Origin: a virus
DNA length: 64,000 nucleotides
Virus record (IMG/VR): IMGVR_UViG_3300032092_000011
Coordinates: 45,842 to 109,841 of that record
Strand: one strand, 5' to 3'
The notes under the pieces were generated by a model. The model did not search any database. It had not been told where the DNA came from and was given only the letters and a program-made list of their open reading frames with translations. The number at the start of each line of letters is the position of its first letter. The first letter of the stretch is position 1. The translations under genes and the position numbers were made by a program. This document shows positions 42,052 through 49,665 of the stretch, one piece after another.

Positions 42052-42149
42052 GCGCTTCATATTATTCACAATTGATAATCATATTGGATTATCCACTCAA
42101 ACTTACGACAGCTTTTAACTGAGAGATCGTAAGATTGTGTATGAAGCAT
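42052..42149 (-). ncRNA. Three-way-junction RNA between tRNA-Val and tRNA-Lys
   Basis: Closing stem GCTTCATA..CACAAT with ATTGTG..TATGAAGC, then two hairpins, CTTACGA/TCGTAAG and GATAATC/GATTATC. ~98 nt, no ORF. Confidence 0.65.
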
Positions 42150-42152
42150 GTG

Positions 42153-42226
42153 TGACCCCGACAAGATTCGAACTTGTGACTCCCTCATTAAAAGTGAGGT
42201 GCTCTAGCCAACTGAGCTACGAGGTC
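42153..42226 (-). tRNA. tRNA-Lys(TTT)
   Basis: Acceptor GACCTCG/CGGGGTC, anticodon loop CTTTTAA. tRNA-Lys is the usual target of the PrrC anticodon nuclease. Confidence 0.95.
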
Positions 42227-42229
42227 AAA

Positions 42230-42318
42230 TTTCGTCTTTTCCTTACCGCTTACTATTCACATTGCCAGTCCGAAGTTACTGTCGGATGCTTACTTCTTTC
42301 GAAGAGTCAATAGTACAT
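42230..42318 (-). ncRNA. Structured spacer between tRNA-Lys and tRNA-Gly
   Basis: TACTATT/AATAGTA closes two hairpins, CTTC/GAAG (loop GAAA) and TCCGA/TCGGA. No ORF. Confidence 0.5.
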
Positions 42319-42320
42319 TG

Positions 42321-42392
42321 AGCAGGTAGAGAGAATCGAACTCTCATCTCCAGATTGGAAGTCTGGAGTAATAGCCGTTATACGATACCTGC
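42321..42392 (-). tRNA. tRNA-Gly(TCC)
   Basis: Acceptor GCAGGTA/TACCTGC, anticodon loop CTTCCAA, discriminator T. Confidence 0.95.
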
Positions 42393-42398
42393 TTGTTG

Positions 42399-42474
42399 TC
42401 GGATAGGCAAGATTCGAACTTGCGTGCTCTGCATCCCAAATGCAGCGAGATAAACCTAACTCCTCTACTATCCG
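42399..42474 (-). tRNA. tRNA-Pro(TGG)
   Basis: Acceptor CGGATAG/CTATCCG, anticodon loop TTTGGGA, discriminator A. Confidence 0.95.
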
Positions 42475-42483
42475 TTTATTTTG

Positions 42484-42556
42484 TGGTGCGGGGCAGGATC
42501 GAACTGCCGACACCAGGATTTTCAGTCCTGTGCTCTACCTACTGAGCTACCGCACC
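42484..42556 (-). tRNA. tRNA-Phe(GAA)
   Basis: Acceptor GGTGCGG/CCGCACC, anticodon loop CTGAAAA, discriminator A. Confidence 0.95.
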
Positions 42557-42562
42557 AAGTTG

Positions 42563-42632
42563 AGTACAAGGTTGGAATCGAACCAACTCCGCAGATTTTG
42601 CAGACCTGCTGGCCTCCAAGACCAACTCGTAC
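42563..42632 (-). tRNA. tRNA-Cys(GCA)
   Basis: Acceptor GTACGAG/CTTGTAC, anticodon loop CTGCAAA, discriminator T (U73 is the Cys identity base). First tRNA after the array promoter. Confidence 0.95.
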
Positions 42633-42675
42633 TTTTTTTGCCAATATGTCAAAGAACTCTTGTTCCTAAAACTTT

Positions 42676-42691
42676 ATGCTAATATAAACAA
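42676..42691 (-). promoter_or_regulatory. Early/middle-type promoter of the tRNA array
   Basis: TTGTTTATATTAGCAT on the minus strand, 44 bases before tRNA-Cys. It matches the early motif except TTTAC to TTAGC. Confidence 0.6.
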
Positions 42692-42746
42692 AAAGTTTCA
42701 AATAAAAAAATATTTCAAAAACTTTTTCACTTTCACCTAAATAAAA

Positions 42747-42774
42747 AAAGCTCGACTTTTAACGGTCGAGCTTT
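42747..42774 (-). terminator. Rho-independent terminator
   Basis: AAAGCTCGAC / GTCGAGCTTT stem followed by TTTTATTT on the minus strand. It ends the short transcript that starts near 42924. Confidence 0.88.
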
Positions 42775-42923
42775 CTTGTTAGGATATATGAATATTCAAA
42801 CTGTTACAAGAGAGCCCGCCCACGATCACATGCGCCATACGGTTTAACGCTAAACCATAAATTCATGTTTTCGATATGTTGCCCTATTCGTTGCATTAGT
42901 TTGTTATTTTTGTAGTATTATAA
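42775..42923 (-). ncRNA. Candidate small RNA (or 20-aa peptide) with own promoter and terminator
   Basis: A ~150-nt unit lies between a late-type box (42924-42932) and a strong terminator (42747-42774). It contains a GGTTTA/TAAACC hairpin. The only ORF of note is 42804-42866, encoding MNLWFSVKPYGACDRGRALL. I cannot tell whether RNA or peptide is the product. Confidence 0.45.
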
Positions 42924-42932
42924 TCTATATAT
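42924..42932 (-). promoter_or_regulatory. Late-type promoter box (ATATATAGA)
   Basis: ATATATAGA on the minus strand, 17 bases after the stop of the 72-residue gene and followed by no large ORF before a terminator. Confidence 0.5.
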
Positions 42933-42949
42933 CGGTATTGTTTCAAAAA

Positions 42950-43168
42950 TTATTGATTTTTATCAAATTTTTTACAATCAATTTTTCCTACTTCCTGATA
43001 AGCTTGAAATAAGAGTGTTAAAGCTTCATCGACTTTGGTCGAAACTTCTTTCTCTAGCTTACATACTGGATGCTGTAATATATGGTCATCTATTGTACTC
43101 ATAATTACATGAAGTCGATCCAGCATTTCATGATAATGAAATTTATCTAATTTATCTTTTACACTCAT
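42950..43168 (-). CDS. Hypothetical protein, 72 aa
   Basis: Helical, no family recognised. The start overlaps the PAP2 stop by 4 bases. Confidence 0.65.
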   Translation of the reverse strand: MSVKDKLDKFHYHEMLDRLHVIMSTIDDHILQHPVCKLEKEVSTKVDEALTLLFQAYQEVGKIDCKKFDKNQ

Positions 43169-43863
43169 ATAAATGAATCTAGTGTTACTATTTTAAGACC
43201 GCATAATTTATCGCAAATTTCTCTAGAAAAATCTTGATCTGATTGATAGTGAATTCCGCCTTGTACTCTAGTGTGTGCAACTTTATCACAAAACTCTGCA
43301 ATTTTTTCTGCATGTTCTGGATATTTTTGACCAAGAATAGAAGCAATCATATATGAATCAAGAGCATGTCCACTTGGGTACGATGCAGTTGCAGCATTAG
43401 TCGGGCAAACTTGAAACATTCCAATTCCTAAAGGTCTTGCTAATTGCCATGGTCTTGCTCTATTATAATAATTCTTTAATTTATAAAGAAGAGGATCTGT
43501 AAAATCTGCGATTTTCTTTATTAAATCTTCATTGTCATCTAAACCTAACTCTTCTAGAAATTCGCCAATCACTTCATTAATATCTTTTTCAACATCTTCA
43601 ATTAACTCAATATCTTTATCAGTTAAATTATTTTGTTGTTTTAAAATGCTTTGTAATTCTTCAGCAGCTTCTGGACTTGAATTCTTTGGAAAAGGCTTGT
43701 TAAAGAATTCTTCTAAGATTCCTTTTTCACGACACATCTTCATAACAAGAGGTTCTTCTTCAACCATATATGTTTTACGATGTTTTAATGCTTCATTACC
43801 ATAACCAAGCATATCAATTTGGTTAAAGTCAGCAAACTCATTATATGATTTAATTTTTGCCAT
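43165..43863 (-). CDS. PAP2-family phosphatase, soluble, 232 aa
   Basis: All three PAP2/haloperoxidase motifs are present: KLKNYYNRARPW (K-x6-RP), YPSGHALDS (PSGH) and HTRVQGGIHYQSDQ (R-x5-H-x3-D). No transmembrane helices are visible, unlike most lipid phosphatases. The N-terminus MAKIKSYNEFADF resembles the T4 leader MKTYQEF, so it may be virion-packaged. Substrates could be lipid or nucleotide phosphates. Confidence 0.85.
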   Translation of the reverse strand: MAKIKSYNEFADFNQIDMLGYGNEALKHRKTYMVEEEPLVMKMCREKGILEEFFNKPFPKNSSPEAAEELQSILKQQNNLTDKDIELIEDVEKDINEVIGEFLEELGLDDNEDLIKKIADFTDPLLYKLKNYYNRARPWQLARPLGIGMFQVCPTNAATASYPSGHALDSYMIASILGQKYPEHAEKIAEFCDKVAHTRVQGGIHYQSDQDFSREICDKLCGLKIVTLDSFI

Positions 43864-44359
43864 TTTTAATCTTCTTTGTTATTTTTTTAAGACCTTCGTT
43901 CATAATACGATTCTGCTCTGTTAAAGTTTCATCAATTTGAATAATTGTTCGTTGCGATGATTCCATTTTAAGAACCCTTTCATCTCCTTCAGAACCTTCA
44001 TCTATTATATTAGTTTTTTGAAGATTTGTTTTATTTGGTACCTTACAATTTGCTGCAGTTCTTTGTAAATCTTCAATCATTTTTAAAATTTCTTGCTCTC
44101 TTTGAAATACTCTATCAGTGCATTCAATTTGTGTTTCTTGAACTCGTAGATTAAGGTCTGACACTTCTTTTCTAAGTTGATTAATCTCATTAGCCTTTTC
44201 GGTTAATTGAGTCTTTAGCTCAGTATCGTCATACGTTAGTGAAGAAACTATTTTGGGACCAACTGTAATAAAAGTTATTGACAATAATAAAATACACAAG
44301 GCCAGTATTCTCTGACCCTGTGTAAACTTACTTAATATTTGTGATATGTACTTAAACAT
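43850..44359 (-). CDS. Inner-membrane-anchored coiled-coil protein (spanin-like), 169 aa
   Basis: One transmembrane segment near 18-38 (RILALCILLLSITF), then a long periplasmic-type coiled coil (LTEKANEINQLRKEVSDL). Topology and neighbourhood (lysis genes) fit an i-spanin, but no o-spanin lipoprotein partner is nested here. It overlaps neighbours by 14 and 1 bases. Confidence 0.65.
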   Translation of the reverse strand: MFKYISQILSKFTQGQRILALCILLLSITFITVGPKIVSSLTYDDTELKTQLTEKANEINQLRKEVSDLNLRVQETQIECTDRVFQREQEILKMIEDLQRTAANCKVPNKTNLQKTNIIDEGSEGDERVLKMESSQRTIIQIDETLTEQNRIMNEGLKKITKKIKNGKN

Positions 44360-44949
44360 TATTTAATATCACTTGATTCAATCAATGTATAAGTGAATGA
44401 CTTACCATGGATTGCAGCTGCTTTTCTACAAATTGCCATAAATGATTCAAAATCTGCAGCTTTTTTAAATACTTGACATCCTTCTGACCAGTTTTCAACA
44501 TAAGTCGAATCAGCGCCAGCTTTGTGAATATTAATACCGAAGATACCTTCTTGAATTTTAGACTCATCATAAGTCATATCTCTATTTGGATCACGATAAA
44601 CTTTTACGGGTTTTTGTTGCTTAAGAGCTTCATATTTACCTTGGTGTAAACCTAAAGTATGCGAACCTCTATATTGACCTTCAACTAATCTAGCAACACC
44701 AGCAGCATTATGATATTCTTTAACACCTTTAGTTCCTGGATCTGTTGTACAAGGCCAGAAATGGAATTTCCATGCGCCGCCTTCTTTATATGAAACAGTC
44801 ATAATGTCATCAAATACATTGGTAACTTTATTTCCCGTAGCTGAATTTCTAACTCCTACGATATTAACATCGAAATCTTTGGCACCTTCAAACCACGCAT
44901 ATCCTTTTGCTTTTACCGCGGCTTCGATTTGTTCTCTTGTGTAACTCAT
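44359..44949 (-). CDS. L,D-transpeptidase-like / murein-active protein, 196 aa
   Basis: The region GIFGINIHKAG...ENWSEGCQVF has the H...SxGC arrangement of YkuD-type catalytic sites (catalytic Cys in SEGCQV). The Arg that usually follows Cys is replaced, so this is a divergent member. It lies in the lysis/envelope region and probably acts on peptidoglycan. Confidence 0.65.
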   Translation of the reverse strand: MSYTREQIEAAVKAKGYAWFEGAKDFDVNIVGVRNSATGNKVTNVFDDIMTVSYKEGGAWKFHFWPCTTDPGTKGVKEYHNAAGVARLVEGQYRGSHTLGLHQGKYEALKQQKPVKVYRDPNRDMTYDESKIQEGIFGINIHKAGADSTYVENWSEGCQVFKKAADFESFMAICRKAAAIHGKSFTYTLIESSDIK

Positions 44950-44986
44950 AACTAATTATTATTTTTATTTTAGGATATTTATTCTT

Positions 44987-45394
44987 TTATATTGTTGAAT
45001 AATTAAGCATTGTATTAGACCCAGAATCTACAATTTTAAGTCCTTCATTTCGGTCAATAAATAACCATTCACAATCAGTTAAATCAAATTTATTTAGATG
45101 GTCAATAACTTCTGATACTTCAAAACACGAACATGAGTAAATATCAAATTGAAACATTGCTGGATCTTGTTTATCCCAAACATGTATTGCAGCATGTGAT
45201 GTTGCTAATGTTACTGTTCCGGTAATTCCTTCATTTCCAGGTTCATCTACATAAACAGAAGTTGGACCTGCAACTACTACCATTCTTACTTTTTTAACTA
45301 GTTCTCTAAACCAATTGTTTAAAACTTCTTCTGATTTTGGTGGGTTTTTCATGTGACCTTTTACTAAAAGGTGTAAATGATTTGGCGTAAACAT
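44987..45394 (-). CDS. S-adenosylmethionine decarboxylase-like protein, 135 aa
   Basis: The core TLATSHAAIHVWDKQDPAMF followed by QFDIYSCSCF resembles SpeH-type AdoMet decarboxylases (SHxxIHxWPE...D.FTC). The Pro-Glu of the usual motif is missing, so activity is uncertain. It could supply polyamine precursors for DNA packaging, or it could be a repurposed fold. A late-type box is 22 bases upstream. Confidence 0.6.
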   Translation of the reverse strand: MFTPNHLHLLVKGHMKNPPKSEEVLNNWFRELVKKVRMVVVAGPTSVYVDEPGNEGITGTVTLATSHAAIHVWDKQDPAMFQFDIYSCSCFEVSEVIDHLNKFDLTDCEWLFIDRNEGLKIVDSGSNTMLNYSTI

Positions 45395-45415
45395 AAATGC
45401 TATACTAAGTTTTCT

Positions 45416-45424
45416 TTTATATAT
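45416..45424 (-). promoter_or_regulatory. Late-type promoter box (ATATATAAA)
   Basis: ATATATAAA on the minus strand, 22 bases before ATG 45394. Confidence 0.5.
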
Positions 45425-45443
45425 TTGTCGACGTAGTATGATA

Positions 45444-45896
45444 TTATTGATGTTTGATTATCTGATTTACTGCATTTAAGAATAACCAATCTTCGACATT
45501 TTCTAATTTACATAAAAAATTATATTCATACACGTATGCATCATGTTCTTCCTTTTTCTCTGTTAATTTAATCTTAGCTCTCCAAACATATAGGTGGTAT
45601 GATTCGTGAACCAGGATGGCCGCAATATTATTAATTGAATTCATATTCATATCTCTAACAGTGATTGCTATTGTACTCGGAAGTTTCGTCGTTGAATGGT
45701 CACCAATAATAAATTCAACCTCTTTACAATGGTCAATTAATAATTTATAAGCATTTGAATCTTTCTCTTTAATTAGAGAAATGGCTGAATCTACCTTAGA
45801 TTTCCAGCCATCTCCAACATCATCGATTTTGATTTGTCCAAAAAGAGTATTTGTGATTAATAAGAATACGAATATTAAGGCATTTTGGTAACGCAT
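45444..45896 (-). CDS. Secreted putative zinc metallopeptidase, 150 aa
   Basis: Signal peptide ending in NTLFGQ (Bacteroidetes type). The zinc-site motif LVHESYHLYV (HExxH) lies near residue 95, with several downstream acidic residues. A short catalytic domain, family not identified. It overlaps the CsgG-like gene by 22 bases and is probably exported with that envelope module. Confidence 0.72.
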   Translation of the reverse strand: MRYQNALIFVFLLITNTLFGQIKIDDVGDGWKSKVDSAISLIKEKDSNAYKLLIDHCKEVEFIIGDHSTTKLPSTIAITVRDMNMNSINNIAAILVHESYHLYVWRAKIKLTEKKEEHDAYVYEYNFLCKLENVEDWLFLNAVNQIIKHQ

Positions 45897-46327
45897 TGTT
45901 CAATAGCTCTTTTTAACGCGTTTGATACTGTCATTTTTGAGAATGGAACTTTACCATCAACGAGTTCAATCATTACTGCTCGAACTTCAGTTTCAGACTC
46001 TCCAAATCCTTCATATTTTTGGCCTTTATAATAGAATCTAACACCAACTTGAGTTACTTGATTAGTTTTTTCAACTCCTGCAATTCTAATAGTTGTTTTA
46101 GGAATTCCAAAATAAAATACTTCAATTTTAACTGGTTCCCCTTTTTCTGACAAACAATATTTTGCTGATAACATGTCTTCAGCAATTTGCTCAATACCAA
46201 ATTTAATATCTCTATTGCCAAGTTCTCTTAATTTTGCAGTTGAATAAACTGTGTCTATTTTAACACATTCTTGCGAGAATACAAAAACTGGCATTAAAAA
46301 TAATATAATTAATAATAAATTTTTCAT
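45875..46327 (-). CDS. Short CsgG-family-like exported protein, 150 aa
   Basis: Signal peptide ending PVFVFSQ. The region TNQVTQVGVRFYYKGQKYEG then VSNALKRAIEQC parallels the larger CsgG-like protein at 49.7 kb (TQITRLGLQVRF...SLETAAARIV). It is shorter than true CsgG and may be an accessory or trimmed pore subunit. It shares its first base with the lectin gene end. Confidence 0.6.
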   Translation of the reverse strand: MKNLLLIILFLMPVFVFSQECVKIDTVYSTAKLRELGNRDIKFGIEQIAEDMLSAKYCLSEKGEPVKIEVFYFGIPKTTIRIAGVEKTNQVTQVGVRFYYKGQKYEGFGESETEVRAVMIELVDGKVPFSKMTVSNALKRAIEQCVTKMP

Positions 46328-48081
46328 TAGTTAGCGAATCCTGTTTTTATCAGATAGAACGTTGAAGAACCACCTGCTGTTGGGTTAGTTAAAGTTACAG
46401 TTTGAGTACCTGGATATGTTGCAGACAAATTAGATGTTGATGTGTTTATAATACTCCATTCGGTATTTGTAAATAATCTATATGACGGTACTGTAAACGC
46501 GTTTCCATTAATTCTTTTATAGATTAAATAAACATCAGATATTGTTAAATTAGAATTTCCATTGGTATTCATTCTATAATAATCTTTAGCATTAAATGTT
46601 TGTGATAATACCTTTTGATTAAATATTGCTGCGTCAGCTGTGCTAGGTGCTGAAAAAGTTAAACCATCAATAGTTACTTGAAAATCATAACTAGCAATAT
46701 CTAATGAAGTTGAAATTGTAAATACTCCAGAACTATTAGTATTATATGTTTGTAATAACGTATATGTTGATCCTGCTTTTGTTTTATAATATAACTTAAC
46801 AGTGATATTTTGAACACCAATTCCTTCAGAATTATAAATAGTTCCTGAATAAGTAAATGGGGTTGGATAATTTACAGTTGCAACAACTGGGGTTCTTGTT
46901 GAACTAACACATCCAGTTGATGAATTTCTAGCTTGTACGTAATAAGTTGTAGTTGCTGAAATACTGGGTGTTGTAAATGATAGCGTTCCAGATCCACCAG
47001 ATAAAACGTTACCTCCAGTTGCATTAGCATACCAATCTGCAGTAATTCCAGTTCCAGTGGTTGCTGATAATGATACTGTTCCAGCAAGAGTTCTACTTCC
47101 ATCAACTCCAGTCGGCGCAGATGGTGAAGTTGCAGGACTACATGCAATTTGATGAGTAACAAAACCTGTATAAAATTGAGTAAATGTTTGATTTGCTGGA
47201 TCTGTCCATGTACCAAACTCAACTACATATCCACCGACACTTGAAAAATTACCATCACGTAAATCATTCCAGTTGCTATTTCCGTTCCATTTAGTTACAG
47301 CATGGTCTTCTCCAATTGAACCATCTGAATTATTAGGTTCTCCACCAGCCCATGCTGAATATCGACCGGGTGCTGTTGTTCCAGTGGATCCGTATGACCA
47401 TGTTGTTGCATTAGTAACAGAAGTAGATGCAGTCCAAATAACAGTTCCAGTTTCTGGTCCAGCATCAATTCTCCAAGATCCTTCTTGAGTTGCATCAGAT
47501 AAAGCTATCCAAATATTACTTACAGGTACATTTGCAAAGATAAAATTCTGTTCATCAGCATCCATGATATTTGCTAAATATCCAGTTTGACCTTTAAATG
47601 TTTGGGCAGCAGCTGCACTTTTTGCAGAAGAATAAGATACTGCACCGGTGATTGGTCGATAAAAGTGACCATTTGATGGTAAGTAAAAATATCCAGTTGG
47701 ATTTTCGGTTGCAGTTACTGCAATATAAAGATTTCCTGGAACTGAACCAGTATTTACTCTTAATGAAGCTAATACAGTATTAATATTTGATTGGGTACCA
47801 GTAAAACTAATTCTAGTAAAATTAGATGTTATGTTATAACCAGTACTTGCTGATACACCAGAAGTAGTATTAAATCGCAAAGTTGTTCCAGCTGGAGGAT
47901 TTACTAATCCAACAGTAACTAATAAAGTTGTAGTTGAATTAAATCCAGAAACAGAAAAGCCAGAAGCGCTTTGATTTGAAGTACTTTGATTGTATGAAGT
48001 TGCTGACGGACTTGTAACACTTTGTGTAAATCCATCTAATGTTAATAAAACACATGTTAGAAATATTAATAATCTTTTCAT
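46327..48081 (-). CDS. Secreted C-type-lectin adhesin with Ig-like and dockerin-like modules, 584 aa
   Basis: Signal peptide 1-20 (LTLDGFTQ). Residues ~20-120 form a beta repeat. A C-type lectin domain (~125-300) follows, with WIALSDATQEGSWR, WAGGEPNNSDG and WNDLRDG (the EPN sugar-specificity motif is intact). Then come an Ig-like domain (~320-405, TTYYVQARNSSTGCV) and a C-terminal module with the dockerin-like NGNSNLTISDVYLI that is also present in the T9SS adhesin at 51.1 kb. It would bind glycans outside the host cell or on the virion. Confidence 0.82.
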   Translation of the reverse strand: MKRLLIFLTCVLLTLDGFTQSVTSPSATSYNQSTSNQSASGFSVSGFNSTTTLLVTVGLVNPPAGTTLRFNTTSGVSASTGYNITSNFTRISFTGTQSNINTVLASLRVNTGSVPGNLYIAVTATENPTGYFYLPSNGHFYRPITGAVSYSSAKSAAAAQTFKGQTGYLANIMDADEQNFIFANVPVSNIWIALSDATQEGSWRIDAGPETGTVIWTASTSVTNATTWSYGSTGTTAPGRYSAWAGGEPNNSDGSIGEDHAVTKWNGNSNWNDLRDGNFSSVGGYVVEFGTWTDPANQTFTQFYTGFVTHQIACSPATSPSAPTGVDGSRTLAGTVSLSATTGTGITADWYANATGGNVLSGGSGTLSFTTPSISATTTYYVQARNSSTGCVSSTRTPVVATVNYPTPFTYSGTIYNSEGIGVQNITVKLYYKTKAGSTYTLLQTYNTNSSGVFTISTSLDIASYDFQVTIDGLTFSAPSTADAAIFNQKVLSQTFNAKDYYRMNTNGNSNLTISDVYLIYKRINGNAFTVPSYRLFTNTEWSIINTSTSNLSATYPGTQTVTLTNPTAGGSSTFYLIKTGFAN

Positions 48082-49664
48082 TACAATAACATTCTAGTTC
48101 CCATCATCACTGTATAATTTAGGGCAGCATCTTTAATAGCCCAAGCTCCACCAACATTAATATTTATTTTAAATCTTTTTGTGATACCGACATTAGTTCC
48201 AATGATAGGTAAAACTACATGAGGTGATTTTAATAATATATCGTTATAATAACTAACATATGGGGCGTAAACATAGAGTAACATTGTTTTAACTGCGATT
48301 CTCTTATTTACATTCCAATCATGCATTCCTCCGGCAATTACGGCAGTTCCAATAAAAGGTTCTCCATAAACTTGACCAGAAGAAGCTGTTAACATATAAA
48401 CAAGCTTCATATTTTTAGGCTTATTAAGCGTCCACATCTGTCCTAACGCTAATGTTCCATAAAGAGTTGGCTTAGCTTCAAATCCAATTGTTACTGAAGT
48501 TGAAATTAGGTCAATTCTTTTTGGTTTCATAAATGCATAGAATCCTGTAATATTTGGACCTCTAAGTGCAGAAGTGTAATCAGCATTTATACCCCAACTT
48601 CTTCTACCATCCCATCTCATTGATGTTAAACCACCTGTAACTTTACCACCGTAAGTAACATCAGAATTCTTAAAGTTGAACCCAACAAAATCACTACTTG
48701 CTAAAATTGAAGGTCTATTTCCATTTTTTGCGCCAGCTCCCGCTGCTTTATTATTTCCACCAGAACTTCCACTACCATCTCCAGAAGAAGATCCAATTGA
48801 ATTTACTGAGCTTCCAACTAAGTTTGTTTTCCCTTCGCTTTCTGATCCAGTTGTTCCTGTTTCTTGAGAATTTCCTTGGCCCGAACCATTGCCTGTTCCA
48901 GTTCCATTCCCGCCTGAACCAGTATTGCCGCTATTCTGACCTGATCCGTTGTTGGTTGTTGATCCTGTAGTTCCTGAGCCTTGCGAACCAGATCCGGTTG
49001 AACTCGAACCTTGCGAACTTGTGCCGGTTGAACTTGATCCTGTGGTTCCTGAACTTTGCGAACTTGTGCCGGTTGAACTTGATCCGCCCTGTGTGCCATT
49101 TTGGTTTCCCTGTCCATTATTAGATCCAGTGCTACTTGAGTTATTGCCAGTCCCGCTACCATTGCTAGAACCACTAGACACATTATTGTTACTATTGTTT
49201 CCATTTGATTGGTTATTTTTATTACCACCTTTAGATCCAGAACTAGAATTTCCACCGGTAGAAGTTTGCATACTACCAACACTTCCACCCAGCATATTAC
49301 TAGTTCCAGTTGCCATATCTGCTAATGATGATAATGAGTTAACAATACCTAAAAAATTAATAGCAGAACTTTGAGCAACTGTTACAGCAGCTGGCATACC
49401 AACAACGCTAGCACATGGATTATTATTACCAAACGATGAAAAAACACCTTGCGCCCAAGACTCGAACGTTCCACTGTAAAAGTCTCCTGGCGCAAATGTT
49501 CTAATTTGTCCGTAATATGTTACAGTAACTCCATTAGAAGGTACCGATATTGTTTTTATTGCTCCAGTACATGGATCAGTGTATGAATATGAAATTGTCT
49601 GTCCATAAGATACTCCTGAAAATAACAAGAAAAACAAGAAGATGATAAGATTTTTAACATACAT
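48081..49664 (-). CDS. Outer-membrane barrel protein with long Ser/Gly/Thr/Asn linker, 527 aa
   Basis: Signal peptide 1-22 (SGVSYGQ), a small N-terminal domain to ~135, then ~170 residues of low complexity (SSTGTSSQGSS type), and a C-terminal ~200-residue beta-barrel ending with aromatic/hydrophobic alternation (VMMGTRMLL). It fits an outer-membrane protein exposing a flexible tether. It shares one base with the lectin gene and follows the CsgG-like gene by 2 bases, so the three are coupled. Confidence 0.72.
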   Translation of the reverse strand: MYVKNLIIFLFFLLFSGVSYGQTISYSYTDPCTGAIKTISVPSNGVTVTYYGQIRTFAPGDFYSGTFESWAQGVFSSFGNNNPCASVVGMPAAVTVAQSSAINFLGIVNSLSSLADMATGTSNMLGGSVGSMQTSTGGNSSSGSKGGNKNNQSNGNNSNNNVSSGSSNGSGTGNNSSSTGSNNGQGNQNGTQGGSSSTGTSSQSSGTTGSSSTGTSSQGSSSTGSGSQGSGTTGSTTNNGSGQNSGNTGSGGNGTGTGNGSGQGNSQETGTTGSESEGKTNLVGSSVNSIGSSSGDGSGSSGGNNKAAGAGAKNGNRPSILASSDFVGFNFKNSDVTYGGKVTGGLTSMRWDGRRSWGINADYTSALRGPNITGFYAFMKPKRIDLISTSVTIGFEAKPTLYGTLALGQMWTLNKPKNMKLVYMLTASSGQVYGEPFIGTAVIAGGMHDWNVNKRIAVKTMLLYVYAPYVSYYNDILLKSPHVVLPIIGTNVGITKRFKININVGGAWAIKDAALNYTVMMGTRMLL

Positions 49665-49665
49665 T

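Noticed and set aside
42307-42682. Open frames over tRNA-Gly, -Pro, -Phe and -Cys on both strands
   Set aside because: Same reason: clear cloverleaf tRNAs occupy the DNA.
48676-49374. Plus- and minus-strand frames across the Ser/Gly-rich tract
   Set aside because: They are alternate frames of the low-complexity linker of the barrel protein.
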